From Ophthalmolycus amberensis (lineage: Eukaryota; Chordata; Actinopteri; Perciformes; Zoarcidae): a DNA stretch of 64,000 nt. The stretch covers positions 124,001-188,000 of the forward strand of contig JAFEUB010001526.1 of the NCBI GenBank assembly GCA_024529925.1. The letters are read 5' to 3'. Below, one piece after another: positions 47,928 through 61,800 of the stretch. Each line of letters opens with the position of its first letter. Within the stretch, counting starts at the first letter, position 1. The position numbers were made by a program, and so were the translations under genes. Under the pieces are notes generated by a model that saw only the letters and a list, made by a program, of their open reading frames with translations, did not search any database and was not told the origin of the DNA.

Positions 47928-50900
47928 GGTGGTGGCTGATGAGGCTGATGCGTAACAGCAACATGAACGGACTGAAGGTAAAGAGACAATCATATTTAAA
48001 AGAGACAGCAGCAAGAAGAAGATACTCTAAGGATGTAATTGTTTCGTTGGGCTATTGGATAGAGGAGACAAGCTGATCTAAACAGCTGATATCACGATTG
48101 ACAGCCCTGAGCAATGACATGATGAGTGAGCATTTGTGAGAAGTGAATGGCTGATGTATGAGAAATAAATTATGGGTTTAGGCATACAAGAGGGTCTTCC
48201 TGACTGAACTTTGGCTCGAGCTTAATCAATACTCTGCTTTTCTACGTGTAAAGAATGAAGAACACAGACATCCGTCAGTATCAGTCATTCCTCCTGTCCT
48301 CTGGCCTCCTGTCTGCTTTGTCTTAGCCAGCAGAGAAGTTTGCAAAAAATAGAGATTTTGGCCGACGGTTCATGCTGTGCTTGTGTAGACATAGCGATGG
48401 TGGCTGATTGAATTAGGTTTCACGTTTACAGATGTGTTGACAAAGTATTGGCTTTTTACAAATATAATACGAGCGTAGTTGCCGTCATCCTTCACTTAAC
48501 CACAGCAGCCTATCTGCTCGCACTTTGTGTGTGTGTTTGTGTCCATGTGTGTGTAGATGGAGAAGCACAGCACAACAGAGAGAGCAGAGCAAATGTGCAC
48601 TGCAGTGTGATAATAAATAATGTCAAAACATTAAAACATATTAATAAAAGCACCAGTAATGTCATGGCTTATCAATACTCCAGTAATTTAGCACCAGGGC
48701 CCATTTAATGCCGGGTTTCGGAACGCATCCCTTCAGATAATGTAAAACGCGAATGGGTCACGCCAGAGCCACTGTCCGTTCTGGCCCTAGGAAGATATAA
48801 ATACTTTGATTCCCTCTTGTCAATTAAACCTTTGTGGAAAGAAAAGAATGATTTCACATGCAAACTTTTTCCATTTGCAAATTTGCATAAACGGTCCATT
48901 GTGGGAGACTCATTCCCACAGAGTTATATCGATTATTTCTACAATGTAAATGCCTGCTGAGAGAAATGTTCTTAGTCGCATAATTGCCCACACACTTTAG
49001 TTATTTTAGCATATAACCAGAGAGAAAATAGACATTTTGACAACAAACCATTTCTATTGCAACCAATCCATCTCAATCTGAGCATCTTTATTTACAATGT
49101 AAATGCCATTAACAGATGGTCTATTCACGAGCAGTAGTTTTAAGGTGACGATGTTTACTCATGAGAAAATTGTGTTGGTCCAGAAATTAATATTTTGCAA
49201 ATACTTTTATCCCTAAAAAGAAATATTTATATTAACTCTTTCTTTTTGAAAATCTAAGGCTTTGTTTGGAAAATGTCTCTTTTTATAACTCTACGACACT
49301 ACTGTATTTACATTGTTTAACCTGCAGGCATTCACAGCCCTCTGCTGTATTCATCTCAGCTATATAACCTCAGCACATGAGATTAAACCACCCACACGAG
49401 GCCTTTACCAGTGAATACGCACAAACGCAAAAACACAGCTTAGAAGTGTATCGTTCAATATGAAATTGTGAACCTCGTGAAGCTGCTGAAATAAGAAAGT
49501 CAGTTTTCCACAGTGTAGTATAACAATAGTAGTAAATCTCGAAAGAAACCTCTGCTCCAACAGCCTATACACAATAAGCAATTTATCATTTTATCTTATG
49601 CACCTTTTAGGATTACATGCAAGGTCTTGCAGTTGGAAATTCAATGTATCTTTATGGGGTTATTTAAACCTGGTTACCATATTTACCACATGTAAGTATG
49701 GTAATTAAATATTAAAATGTATTTTGCAAAACAATGATCCACACATTCACCATTATTACAATGAAACCAGCAAAAGCATGCTACATCATTTAGCTTATTT
49801 GCTTTCAGTTTGTTTTACTTAGTTTACAAGCATTGCAAACATTGTGAGTGAAGGTATAGTTATTTAAGATGCTATCATGATTGCATTGAGTAACAATTAT
49901 GTATAATAATCCCACTTACATACAGTAAGCATCCACACAGAGGTGTTGGATTGGATTTACCGCCGTCAATTATCCGTCAATGTCCCGATGGTTGGGGAAA
50001 TCATCAGCTGAATTGTGTGGAATTCAGGCTTGGTGCCGAGACATTTTGTGTCAAAGACCCAAATTTCAGCTTGAGCCAACTTGTCTCATCTCGTTGCACT
50101 TCCCCTCTCACCTTCCCATCAGGCTCACCTCACACAGAGCAAAAATCCTAAAAGTGCATTTCATGGTCATGAAAATGCCAATGTGTTGTAGCGATGCCTG
50201 TGACATGAAGGGTGAATTTCAGTTTAACGGCATGACTGAATAAATAGAGAGCAGGTCAAAGTCCCTTTGAAGAAATTAACTTTGAGGCGCACAGTAGTGC
50301 TGAAGCGCTGAAGGCAGAAGAGCAAAGAGGGGTTTAAAATTCTGAAAACAGCATGATTATCGGCTGTGATCTGGCTGTTTCAATGAAAACAGAAGAAACG
50401 ACAAAATGACAGCTAACAGTGAGGGAAGTTGACAGCGATAGGAAAACCTCCTTTCACTACAACTATTTACGTAAAAGAAAAGTAGTCTTCCTGATTGAAA
50501 TGTAGGTATTACTACAATAGCCGTTAACAATTCCCATTATTACTGAGCTGGGAAATGGAAAAGATTTTTGGTAACTTTGTTTCAGGTTGAAACCTGTTGG
50601 AGACATAAAGAGCATGAGGTCTTGAACAAGAAAGCTCCCGTGTCAAAGCTAGTGCCTGCAGGATAAAGAGGCGCAAAAAGAGCTCTCTTTCCTCCCGCTG
50701 AGCTGTTATCCACATATCCAACCGATGTCTGCTGAAGGGCAGCGCTCTGAATGGTTAACCTCTTCAACTAGGCTATTGGAGTTTGTCAAATGATCTATTT
50801 TAAGATTGAAACATGTACTTTCTTCTTTGCAAAATACCGGATTTATTCCCATCGTTATCTCTTTGAACATCACACAAACACTAGCAGGTGTTTCCAATTG

Positions 50901-51237
50901 TTCCTGAAGTATTCAACAGTGGGAAATGATAATAGATGAAGGGAAGAAGAGCACACAAATGACAGTGAGAGAAGAAGTTGTGTCTCTGATTCAAAGTAAT
51001 GGCAGGCCAGGGCCTTAACAAAGACAGCGGGGTCAGTGCACACAGAGCACTGGAGGTGCAAAGTATAAAGCTTCTGCCTAACTGAAGACTGGAGAAAAAG
51101 TGGCATTTTATTTACATCAGATGGATTGATGCTAATTCATGTCACATAATTCCAACTAAACCAAATCCCCCTAACAAGGATACAGCCAGCTGTCCTTAAT
51201 CCAAAGCCTCGCGATACAATTACATCCTCCAGTTAAA

Positions 51238-52937
51238 TGAATGAATGAATGAATGAATGAATTTTATTTATATAGCGCTTTTCACAGACAGTAGTATCAC
51301 AAAGTGCTTAACAGAGCAGACATTTAAAAGCATAAAAAACACAATGTGACCCAAGGGTCAATAAATTATCTACACAGAGAAAATTAAAAAATAAAATAAG
51401 AAATAATAAAAAATAAAATAAAAATGTAAAACATATTTTAAGAGCAGGTCTAGGACATGGGTTTACTTTTACACAAACGCCAGCCTAAACAGGTGGGTTT
51501 TGAGCTGGCTTTTAAAAGTATCCACAGTATCTGCGAGGCGCAGAGTTGCAGGCAGAGCATTCCAGAGCCTCGGGGCCACTGCCTCAAAAGCTCGGTCACC
51601 ACGGGTCTTAAATCGTGTGCGTGGGACTGACAGAAGACCTAGAGCGTTTGACCTGAGAGTGCGGGCGGGTGAATAGGGGCGAAGTAGATCAGCTACATAA
51701 GCCGGAGCCTGACCGTGAAGTGCTCTGTAAGTGATGGTGAGAATTTTAAAGTGTATCCTAGATGCTACAGGAAGCCAGTGGAGAGATCGGAGTACGGGGG
51801 TGATGTGAGACCGTCGATTTGTCCTGGTGAGTAATCTGGCGGCAGCATTTTGGATGACCTGCAGACGGTTAAGAGCAGATACACTGAGTGATGTGAAAAG
51901 TGAGTTGCAGTAGTCAATGCGTGAAGAGATAAATGTGTGTATGATCATTTCTAATTCAGGTGTTGATACTACAGATCTCAGTTTACTGATATTTCTTAGA
52001 TGGAAGAAACATGACCTGGACAGCTGCTTAACATGAGGGTCAAACGACATGGATCGATCAAAGAAAATCCCAAGATTGCGCAGGTTGCAATGGGCAGCAG
52101 AGGAGAGTGGACTAATAATCTGCCTGATCATGGGGACAAACTCCTCTGGAGCAATAACTAGGACCTCCGTCTTAGAGTCATTGAGTTGCAGGCAGTTTTC
52201 TGCCGTCCAGTCTCTGATGGCATTGACACAGTCCAGGAGCCTAGTTAATGTGAATGCCTCGCTGGGTTTGAATGACAGATGGAGTTGGATGTCGTCTGCA
52301 TATAAGTGATAGGGACACATTATAGCTTTTTATGATCGGTCCCAAAGGTAACAGATAAAGGGAAAATAACAGAGGCCCCAGAACCGAGCCCTGCGGTACA
52401 CCACAAGACAGTGGAGAGGTAACAGACACAAAATCACCCACAGAGACATTGAAACTTCTGTCATTGAGGTAAGATGTAAACCAGTCTAACGCTATGCCAG
52501 TTATGCCCACCCAATCACGTAGCCTCTTAATCAGGATGTCATGGTCTACAGTGTCAAATGCAGAACTGAGGTCCAGAAGAACTAACACAGAGCAGTCACC
52601 TGCATCAGCACACATGAGAATGTCATTTGAAACCCTCAGGAGAGCGGTTTCAGTAGAGTGTTGCTTACGAAACCCAGACTGGAACTTGTCATACATGTTG
52701 TGCCTCTCCAGTGCAGCAGTAAGTTGTTTGGCCACCACTTTCTCTAAAATTTTGGACAAGAAAGGCAGTTTTGATATGGGCCTGTAGTTCATGGGCAAAG
52801 CTGGATCTAAGTTTGGTTTCTTTAATATGGGCTGGATAGTGGCATGTTTGAAATAGGAAGGGACAATTCCTGCAGATAATGAGGTATTGACAATAGATGT
52901 TACTGCAGGGCCAATAGTTAGCAGAACTTTCTTAAAT
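51238..52937 (-). mobile_element. L2-type LINE, 5'-truncated and frameshifted
   Basis: Read on the minus strand it starts within the polymerase region (KKPNLDPALPMNYRPIS), continues through KQHSTETALLRVSNDI, LLDLSSAFDTVDHDIL and the CGVPQGSVLGPLLFSLYL block, then LYADDIQLHLS with the catalytic YADD at about 52,291-52,302. It finishes with the usual C-terminal tail (NRRSHITPVLRSLHWLPV, FKTRGDRAFEAVAPRLWN) and a stop at 51,469. A frameshift at about 52,320 separates the PQG block from YADD. The endonuclease part is missing. The 3' tail GCGCTATATAAATAAAATTC followed by six or seven ATTC units (51,237-51,261) is typical of L2. It lies in frmd5 intron 1 on the same strand as frmd5. Confidence 0.9.
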
Positions 52938-55607
52938 GGAACCTATCACATTAAAGCTTGTAGCGTCTAAGTGTTAGCAGGTGCAGGCTCAGCTAATTTA
53001 TTACAACATCAGCATTCACTGATTTGAATTGACTGCATAGCACATTCATTTCCCAGATTTGCACCAGGACCCTGAGATGAGTTCAGTCGTCTTTTATTGC
53101 CTTTCTTTGCGGCTCTAGTCGTCCTCCAGCTCTGTCACATTGCAAATCAAACATCTCTGCAAACCAGCTCATACACCTAGAAGAAAGTCCAGTCACATCA
53201 TGTCAATATATTCAGCCTGTTGGACTCCATTAGTGGAAGAGCTTTTGAGGAGCACTCACCATGTCTGCCTTGCGTAAGTATAAAATTAGCACTAGCTTAG
53301 AATTTCATTAAAAAAATTTGAAGAAGTATGTTTACAGATCTGTGAACCCACAATGAGTTGAATCTGAAAGAGTAATGCTATGCTATTTTCTATGTTTCCA
53401 TCTAAGATGAACATAAAAAATTCTATTTTATTAATCCAGGAAGATTGAACAGAAATATGCATACAAAGTAGAAGATTGCTTTAAAAAAGGCATGAAAAAC
53501 TATATAAATGTTTCAGACATGTGTCTGTACTACAGACACATGGTAAGGAACAGCTAATGTGGGATAGCATGTTGATGTAGAGCTCCAGAGACAATGAACG
53601 AGGCAAAACTATTGTAATAATAATAATTGAAAAGATCACAAGACATGCAGCAGAACAGTAACATTGATGTACACATTCAGCATATTAAGAGACTTACTTT
53701 CATATTGGCAATATTTTTGGCGCCATGATGATATTTAAGTAAATTATTTCCCTTTTAGTGTTTTTGGTTTTGTAATGAACCCTAAAAGTGTTTAATGTGT
53801 TCAAGCTTGTATTGAGTGGTGTGTAGTTCTGCCTTTACCCTTGTCTTGGGACAGCATAAGATATCTTCCTTTTCCTTCACTAAAACTATTGACTAATCTC
53901 ACTGAATCATAGCAGCCTCCTATATTCTGTCATGAAACACATTGCTGGAGGCCTTGTCAATGACAATTTCATAAATGGCCTTTGCTGGCTGTGTACACAC
54001 TCATAGTTGCTCTGCAAAATACCAAGAGGGATGTAAAGGATGCCAGGAAATGAGTTTTGCTGAGTCATTAAAATGCAATTCAGTTGCAACACAGTAAGCG
54101 TGCCAGAAATACACACAGATATATTCAGTAGAGTTCAGCTGACTCACTGCAATGCACTGGCAAATAAAGAAAAGCCTGCATATTACACCTGTCAGTCACG
54201 CCTAATACTGTGACTACACATCATCTGCTAATAGATGGTGAGTGTTAGTCCAAATTAAATTATTATTTCCTTTTTGTTGTTACAGCATATCTGCTCTGTC
54301 CCATTAGTTTTTCCCATAGAAAATGTTACAGTGACTCTAGTTGGAGCTCTTCTACTGTTGGTGTCGGGATCAAACTCTACCGGCTAAATCACGAGTACAA
54401 AAGATGAATAACTGCAATACAATATATCTGGTTGTTTGATAAAAAGCCAAAGCTACAAGCTTATGCGTATGTGCACATACATACCTAAAGGTAAATGCGA
54501 GATGCATTTTGGCTAAAAACACCAAGTGTAATCGTTACGTTTGCAGCTAATGGCAGGTTTGAAGGTAGAGATGATGGTGATGAGAAAACTGGTCTGGCCG
54601 AATAAGGTTAACAACGTTATTTTTCCCTCTATGTAGTTGTTTTCATACAGCCAATCAGTTCGCTTCATTCTGAACCATATTTGGTTACCGTTCCATAATT
54701 GGCAAACGGTCACAACACGCAGTCGGACCAAAATCCAGAATAGATGAAATGTATTTGTGTGGTGTGGCCAAACGCATGGGGTAAAGGAAGTAGCATGGTT
54801 TGGGTTGTAAACACAAACTGTGGGAGCTACAGCAGTCCGCAAAGTTGTGAGTTGTACAGCATGAGAGGTCAATCGCTCCCTTTCTCTCAAACTGGCTGGA
54901 CATTGGAGAGCCTTGCTGCTTTGCGTGTCACAGTTGAATCAGATTTAGGCAGGTCGATTTGCCACCAGAAGCAAATGTGGCTCTTCCCGTTCCACATAGA
55001 AATGAATGGGTTGTGATTTTTGGCACTGACACATAACAGCCAGCCTCCTGCTACACAACAAAAGAACCACAGTCAGACTTTGAACAATAATCCACATTAG
55101 CTTTCCTGCTAAGGTCTCCCTCTTATCTAACTTAACTAACTTAAACATGAACACATCTTGTCCTGCACCTTGGCTTGTTGAACAGGCCAGCAAACAAACA
55201 TTTGCCACTGAAAAGTGCAATGTATAGTTTGCAGGCTAAATACGTTGATTAAAAGATGCACTGATGTTTTTCCACTATATTTTTTGCAGAAATATGAGCA
55301 TAGGAAGGTGTTGCCAACAACCCTTTCGGCTGACAAGCAGAGGTGATTGCTTGTTGAAGTGAAAACGTCTGCCCAGTCTTAACAATAATTACTAGGTAGC
55401 TTGGACTATTGCTGAATCTCCTGCGTTTATCTTGCATCATAATTTAACGTAAAGGTTTTCCACTGTGCGCAAAGAACCAAATTAGGCTGGCAAGAAGTCT
55501 CACATGGACTGCAACACATTTATCTTACCCCAATCACCATGCTACTAGGATAATAAGGGTATACAACTGTTCTCATTTAATGACAGTGGAGCTGGAAAGG
55601 CTTCTGG

Positions 55608-55608
<1 letters not shown>

Positions 55609-55663
<55 letters not shown>
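55609..55663. repeat. (GA)n microsatellite
   Basis: About 27 GA units with one GC interruption, in frmd5 intron 1. Confidence 0.95.
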
Positions 55664-55666
<3 letters not shown>

Positions 55667-57565
55667 AGATTGACTGACATACACAAAGACATAAAGGTGC
55701 AAATGAGCACATACATAAAGTACACTGACACTTATGAGGATATATATGGGATTAATGAGTAAGACCGCTGATTCCTGACACTTTCTGGAATTTATTGAGA
55801 GATCACAGAAACAAAGAAAAACGCTTGAGGCAGATATTTAGGAGAAAGTTAATTTGTCAATTCCTAAAAGAAAAAATAACTCTTTTTTTTACATTACCTG
55901 CTATTGAAATCTTCACAGGTGAGGCAGCACCTTCTCCATTAATATAAGTGGCAAAAAGTAGTCTGTGACAAGAGCAATGTTGCTGCAGCATCCAGAATGC
56001 CGACACACAGCGGCGGAGGGACAATCAGCTGCAGAGCTGCAGATTCACTGAGCCCCTGAGAGGACAACCAGGAGTGGTTCTTATTCCTGTCACACAGCCC
56101 GCCGCTCAACAACACACTCCTCACACATAAACTGTGGGGAAAGGAAAAATAGATTCCGTGATTCAGATTGTCTATGTTCGGGCCCGACATAACGTATCCG
56201 ACAAGACAGACGGGTCAAGGAGGAGATGCTTTCCCAAAGCTGCAGCAGCATACATCGAGGTTTTCTGTCTGCTTGACGATTTATGTTGTTTCTTGTGTTC
56301 CCGAAGTTGTAGCTTAGCCTCTTAACCTCGTAACGTTTTCATTTGTCATTCAACTGCCAATGACAGACTGACACTTTACTAGACTGCTAGTGTGAAGCTT
56401 GATGCTGGAGGTCAGTCTGGCGGGAGCAGCAGGTCATTTGGGGCAGCAGATAGACACATAATCTCTCACAGGGCACTGCCCCAGTGTGAGTTGAGCCTCC
56501 TCTGAGGGCACATGCCCGGCTAAACCCAGCAGCATCCATGCCAGTTTCCTCTCGTAGGGCATTGTAAGCAGCGCCAACATGGGCAAACAGCGAAGCACAG
56601 GCAACCCCAGCCAACATGATGTCCAACGCAACCGAGGAGTGAGCAGTCCACTCTCTTGAGTATTGGTCTTTACTGAGTGTTTTTTTTTAATCTTCTAATG
56701 TTGTTTTTAATATGCAGTTGAGTTGACACTTAAGTAGACTGGTCATGAGATACCTTTCAACGCTGTACTCAGCATAATTTACGTGAAATGATTACAAATG
56801 CACCTCTACTCAGTGCCGGTGGCAACTCTGTGGTATTTCTTGTGGTATAATTACCGAGCATATAAATGTGATCTGTGCACATCACAGATTTCAAAATCAG
56901 TGGCCAAATCAGTTTGCTTGTAATGATTAGCAGACAGCCAAAGATAGCCGGGTACGTAACATAGCATTGTGCTTAACCTGCTATGAATCTCATAAAGTGT
57001 CTCAACAGAAGGTGCAGAAAGGCATCACAGAAGTCTCCATAGGTGTGTTAGTCTGATTCCCTTTCTCTTTTGATATGCAATGAGATATGGGTCTCTATTT
57101 CATGCTGTTTTCCTGTCTGTTAGGGCAATGTGAAAAGTAAATATCTACAGTGCAACCTTTTCTACCCTGTTGAGTGTTTAATAAAAACCTTGATTCCCAT
57201 CCGTGTGCCTCAATGAAGGGAAGAGTTGCAGCTGAGCTCATGTACCTGGCTAAGGAGGAAGAGTGGTAATCCCATTGGGACGACAGAGATACTTCCAGTA
57301 CAAGTCTTTCAATTAAAAGCTCCAGTACCTCAGACACTTGCGTCAGTCTTGTTGTGCACTAAGGAGGAGTGGAAGGACGCCTTAAATAGCAGGTGACTAG
57401 GGAGGATACTATCATGTATTACAGAGCCTCTCTAGTGCATAGTTTACATCGCTCGTGGATACATTGCAGACACATTCCAGATATCTCGTACTTTTTCAAT
57501 GCTATAGTGGGCATGCCCTATGGGCCCCATAATCTGAAATCTGGTGTTTTCATCTCAATTGTTTA

Positions 57566-57591
57566 CTCAATCGAAATGTTTTTCGATTGAG
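57566..57591. repeat. Perfect 11-bp inverted repeat, 4-base loop
   Basis: CTCAATCGAAA, loop TGTT, TTTCGATTGAG, in frmd5 intron 1. Confidence 0.9.
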
Positions 57592-58558
57592 CAACTTTCA
57601 TACGCAAAATCCAGTTCTCTTTACACATCCATGGTGCAAACAGGCTATTTTGTGAACATGTGTACCAATGACAACATCGACAAGAATTACTACAAGTTCC
57701 ACGGTTTACTTCAACAATAAAATGCTGTCTTGGTATTACGTCATTTACTTTGTCACTTCTCAAGTGTGTTATTGTGACAAAACGTAGGTTGTAGATCAGA
57801 CCATACTACTTACCTACAAGTAAATTATCTGGGTGACCCCCTGTCAACGGTCATTCACGGTGTGAAAACCTCAATGACTTCAAGAATCCTGATTACAAGA
57901 CGGCAAGTTGTAAGTGGCAGTACAGCGATCTGGAAACTTTGAAAGTAGTGTGAACTTGTCTTCACACAGCAAACATAATTCCTCTTTATGCACTGCATCA
58001 GACAGGATGACTGACACATCAAGAAGCCTTGTTAAAGCCAGATGTCCATAGCACCAATGAGTATTCATGTTTCATTTAAAGGAGAACAGAGATTGAGCTG
58101 TCGAGCACATGCATCCTGTAGACTGGGTGCACTAAAACATTCTGTGAGATCCTTAAAGCAGATCTGTTTCTTAGTGATAGTCAGGCTTGTTACACAGTCA
58201 TCATTGCTCCACTGCAGCAATATCAAACAAATGTCACGTGAACAAATTGTGTTTGGAGAGAAATAGCTCACCAGACTGAGAGCAAGTCTGTTCATAAAAG
58301 CAAATATTCATTGAGAGGAAAATTGAGTTTTGAGGTCCGGGTATCATTATTATCTATTTTCTGTAAAGAACAGAGCAATTATTGGTCCTTTGAGTTGGTA
58401 ATTGACTTTCAGATGCATTCTAAATGTCTCAGGGAGGGGAGAGCTAGCAAGACTGACATTTAGACTCCCCTAATACAAAATAAACTTGTTAACTAGTGCA
58501 TTTGTAATACAGACTGTTTTTTTGTTTTATTTTAGTTATTTGTTGATTTTACTAAATT

Positions 58559-58685
58559 ATTTTATTTATTTCATTTATTTCATTTATTTCATTTATTTCA
58601 TTTATTTCATTTATTTCATTTATTTCATTTATTTCATTTATTTTATTTATTTTATTTATTTTATTTATTTTATTTATTTATTTTT
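58559..58685. repeat. 9-bp minisatellite (TTTATTTCA)n
   Basis: About 13 units. The first eight or so read TTTATTTCA and the last ones TTTATTTTA, so the array carries one variant spread over neighbouring units. Any reading frame through it is an artefact of the repeat. Confidence 0.92.
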
Positions 58686-58689
58686 ATTG

Positions 58690-58812
58690 TATCGACTGTC
58701 TCACTGAGCTTTCTGTTATTATTGTCTTGCTTTTGCTGCTTTATCTGTCAAAGCACTTTGTAAACTGTTTTTAAAGGTTCTATAAAAATAAAGTTATTAT
58801 TATTATTATGAA
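58690..58812 (+). mobile_element. LINE/SINE 3'-tail-like fragment
   Basis: AAAGCACTTTGTAAACTG, then TTTTTAAAGGTTCTATAAAA, ATAAAG and (TTA)n. This is the form of an L2-type 3' tail (…GCTATATAAATAAAG plus short tandem repeat) on the + strand. Only the tail is seen; the 9-bp minisatellite adjoins it. Confidence 0.4.
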
Positions 58813-61800
58813 GCCATTGAAAGCCATTTCTGCATGGTGGGAAAGTGGATTAATACTATCTTAAAAAAAACAGCAACAGAAGAGTATTGTTCTTATTGCC
58901 CTGGCTCTATGGATGGCAATGTCATTCCGTCTGTCAGTCCACTCTGCTCCGGATTGAAATATCTTGTGACTTTTTATCCAATACCACCAGCAGGACAAAG
59001 TCTTGAAATATCTCAACATCTACAAGCTGGCACAACATTTGATATATGAATCCTAATAACTTAGATGATCCTGTAACTTTTCTTATAGTACTACCAAAGG
59101 GGTTGACATGTTTGGATTTTATTGAAATGAAAATTGAGTGCCAAACCATTGGATCTCCACCAATACATTCATGTAGACATGTGAAACCCAGGGGGGGGAG
59201 TCCCAAAAGTCCTCACTGCTGCACATAATGTATTCATTTGAGCACATTGAGGCAACCTGGATGAACATTTTTTATGAGCTTCTCTTATCCGCTAAATCTC
59301 ATCTAATAAAACCCTGTTATGAAAGATTTAAATGATGAAATACAACTGAAAGTGAAAAAAGGAAATAATGCTGCTTGGATGAGAAGTGTGGCTGGTTAAT
59401 CACATACAGAACAACCAGTCTTGATCCAGAACTCATGATAAGCACTTTTTATGGTGGTTTAATCCCCACAAGAGCAAATTAACGGTCCGTCCAAGTATCC
59501 AGGTAGGACTGCAGGAAACCGGGGTCAAACATTTCTGCAAAGTCAGACCTAACTGACTAATTAATGAGCACAACAGCTGAGCCATACATACAGGAGAGAG
59601 TTCAGGGAAAATGTAAATGATAAGTCAGGGGCTCCTGTACGATAGATTCTGTCAAGTAATCAGATAGAGATGCATTTTCTCCTGCCTGTCTAACAATCCT
59701 CTTTTCACATCTGTCCTCAACCCTCTCCTCTTAGTGAGACCCCAGGGCTGACAGCACACTGTGCACACGTTCATGTTCAGTACCTGAAGGAGCACAGTCA
59801 GAGCGGAGAGAGTTCAGTCAGGCAGCAAGGCCACTCTGACCTCTGCCGAAGCAGGAAGTACATCAGGCCTTCTAGGATGCACTGTCCTGTCATTGTCGGT
59901 ATAATGGCAACTTGATGAATGATGCAGGGGGGATTTTTCACCCTTCTTGAAACAACGTCGCTGGCAGAGACAGGGGTTAGTGAAAGAGAGCGAGCTGTGT
60001 TGAAGCTACGCAAATGACAGGCCCGATGCTGTTGGACCTTTTTGTACCAATCACAACCTCATGACATCCTCTGTATGAGCACATCACACCCGACTGTAGG
60101 TAAGTTGCTTTCGTGTGGCCATCTATCACAGGCATCTACAGGGACCAGTCCACTGTTTAAATTGGGCGAACAGAGACTGTCAACCCCATTTAAACTGTGC
60201 CAAACGTTTTCAGAACTAACCTTCCCCAAGGCAAAAACCAAACTGGGGTAAAGAAGGCTACAAGTGGAGAAGGCAGTTACAGGTATCTGGGTTTTTTTGT
60301 ATCACTAATAGTTCCCCTTAAAATTATTTAGGTTTTTTTCATGATTTATTATTTTTATTTATGTATTGCTATCGTCCTGTTCTTGCTTTCTTTTCCTTCA
60401 CTTCTTCCAATTTTGTCTGGACTTCAATATTGTTTCAGGTAGGGCTACAATAAATAATGTTTTTTCTTTATAAGATCAATAAATGTCAGAAAATGGTGTG
60501 AAAATGAATTTCTTAGAGACCATCTATCAAATTGCCATTTTTGTCAGACCAAATCCAGATATGTTCCATTTCCTTTAATCACAAAAAAGAAAAGAAGCAA
60601 AGAGTCTAATTTGAGAAGCTGGAACAATTCAATGTTTAGTATTTTAGCTCTGGTGAACGCTGTTCAAAATGCATGAATTTCTTTTAGAATCTCCCTGCAG
60701 TATAATGGCTCAAACACACAAATACAGGACGCTTGAGAGAGGGGGGCACCCAGCCTTCAAACACACATCCTTTACAATTTAAGTTGAATTCAACATAAGG
60801 AATCCTAAATGGAGACAGGCTAGCTGCTATCAGAATCTTGATACGTTTGAACATATGGTCATGCTCTTCTTGTTGAAGAGTAGTGAGGATTTTGACATGC
60901 GCAGCAGTGTGTGTGTGTGACGAGTGTGTGGAGTCACTGTTGGGCTGCCGCAGAGCTTGGCCAAACACCAGCCTGACGACAGCAGCTGGAGAGTAGTGAT
61001 GTAATAATCTTGTTGCCATGGAGACCTGTGGTGCCCCAGCATCTCCAAAAAATCCAAGGGCGGAGGAAAGTCAGCAGGCCGGCTGGCTGGGACGTGGTAC
61101 TGCCGTGACAAGATGATACACAGCCGCTAGTGCAGAGACGTCTGACTTCACTCACTTCTCATCAAGCTAGTGTGTGCAGCATGAAGTTAACGACAGCTTC
61201 TTATGTTGCTGTAATAGAAGTATGATAGAAGATACATCGTCATGATATTCTTACGTATTGGGAGGATCAACACATTAAAAAAACAGGCCTTTTGCTTCAT
61301 GAAAAAGACAAAAGAAGAAGAAGGATTTCCACGTTAGATTCAGCCCTACAAGCTGAATCACTATGACCTCGACACCTAGACAGGTTTACTCATGGTTTCA
61401 AAGCGTTACTTGAGATTGCCCAAATCCTCAGCCAGAGTAGTGCATAAGTAAATCTCCCAATCAAACAGATGTTTGGAATTTGGTTAGTGGAGAGTGATCG
61501 GGTAAAATAGGTAAAAACCTGCATTGCCAATGAGTCTCCGCTGTCTTTCATCACATTGGTCATGTAGAGCAAACCGAAAGGTTTTCATATTGTCTATTAT
61601 GTGTTCCTCTGAGTCAGTTCTCACCCTTAATTGAGGCAGAGAACCTCTTCATTCTTTTGATATAGAGGATATGAGATCCAGATGAGGCTCTGGAGTTAGA
61701 CAGAGAAATACAGGGTTGAGATAGTTAGGGAAACAAAGAAAAGGGGAGAAAAAACAGCTCTTAGCAGCCTGCATCCCATCATCAGTTAAAGCCTGACTGT

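Larger units (their letters stand above)
35765..51230. other. frmd5 intron 1, proximal part
   Basis: No exon of frmd5 or of another protein gene is recognised. Contents: a dispersed repeat copy (41,878-42,165), a promoter-like cluster on + (45,925-46,294), a MITE-like piece and hairpin (47,575-47,930), and AT-rich sequence with homeodomain- and octamer-like motifs (for example 48,700-49,140). The longer open frames, such as 37,586-38,092 and 46,932-47,372, have no family motif or splice support and are not taken as genes. Confidence 0.5.

Noticed and set aside
58559..58685. CRISPR-like regular array
   Set aside because: Contiguous tandem minisatellite without spacers in a vertebrate intron.
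58486..58707. Open frame of repeated FIY units
   Set aside because: Produced by the 9-bp minisatellite.
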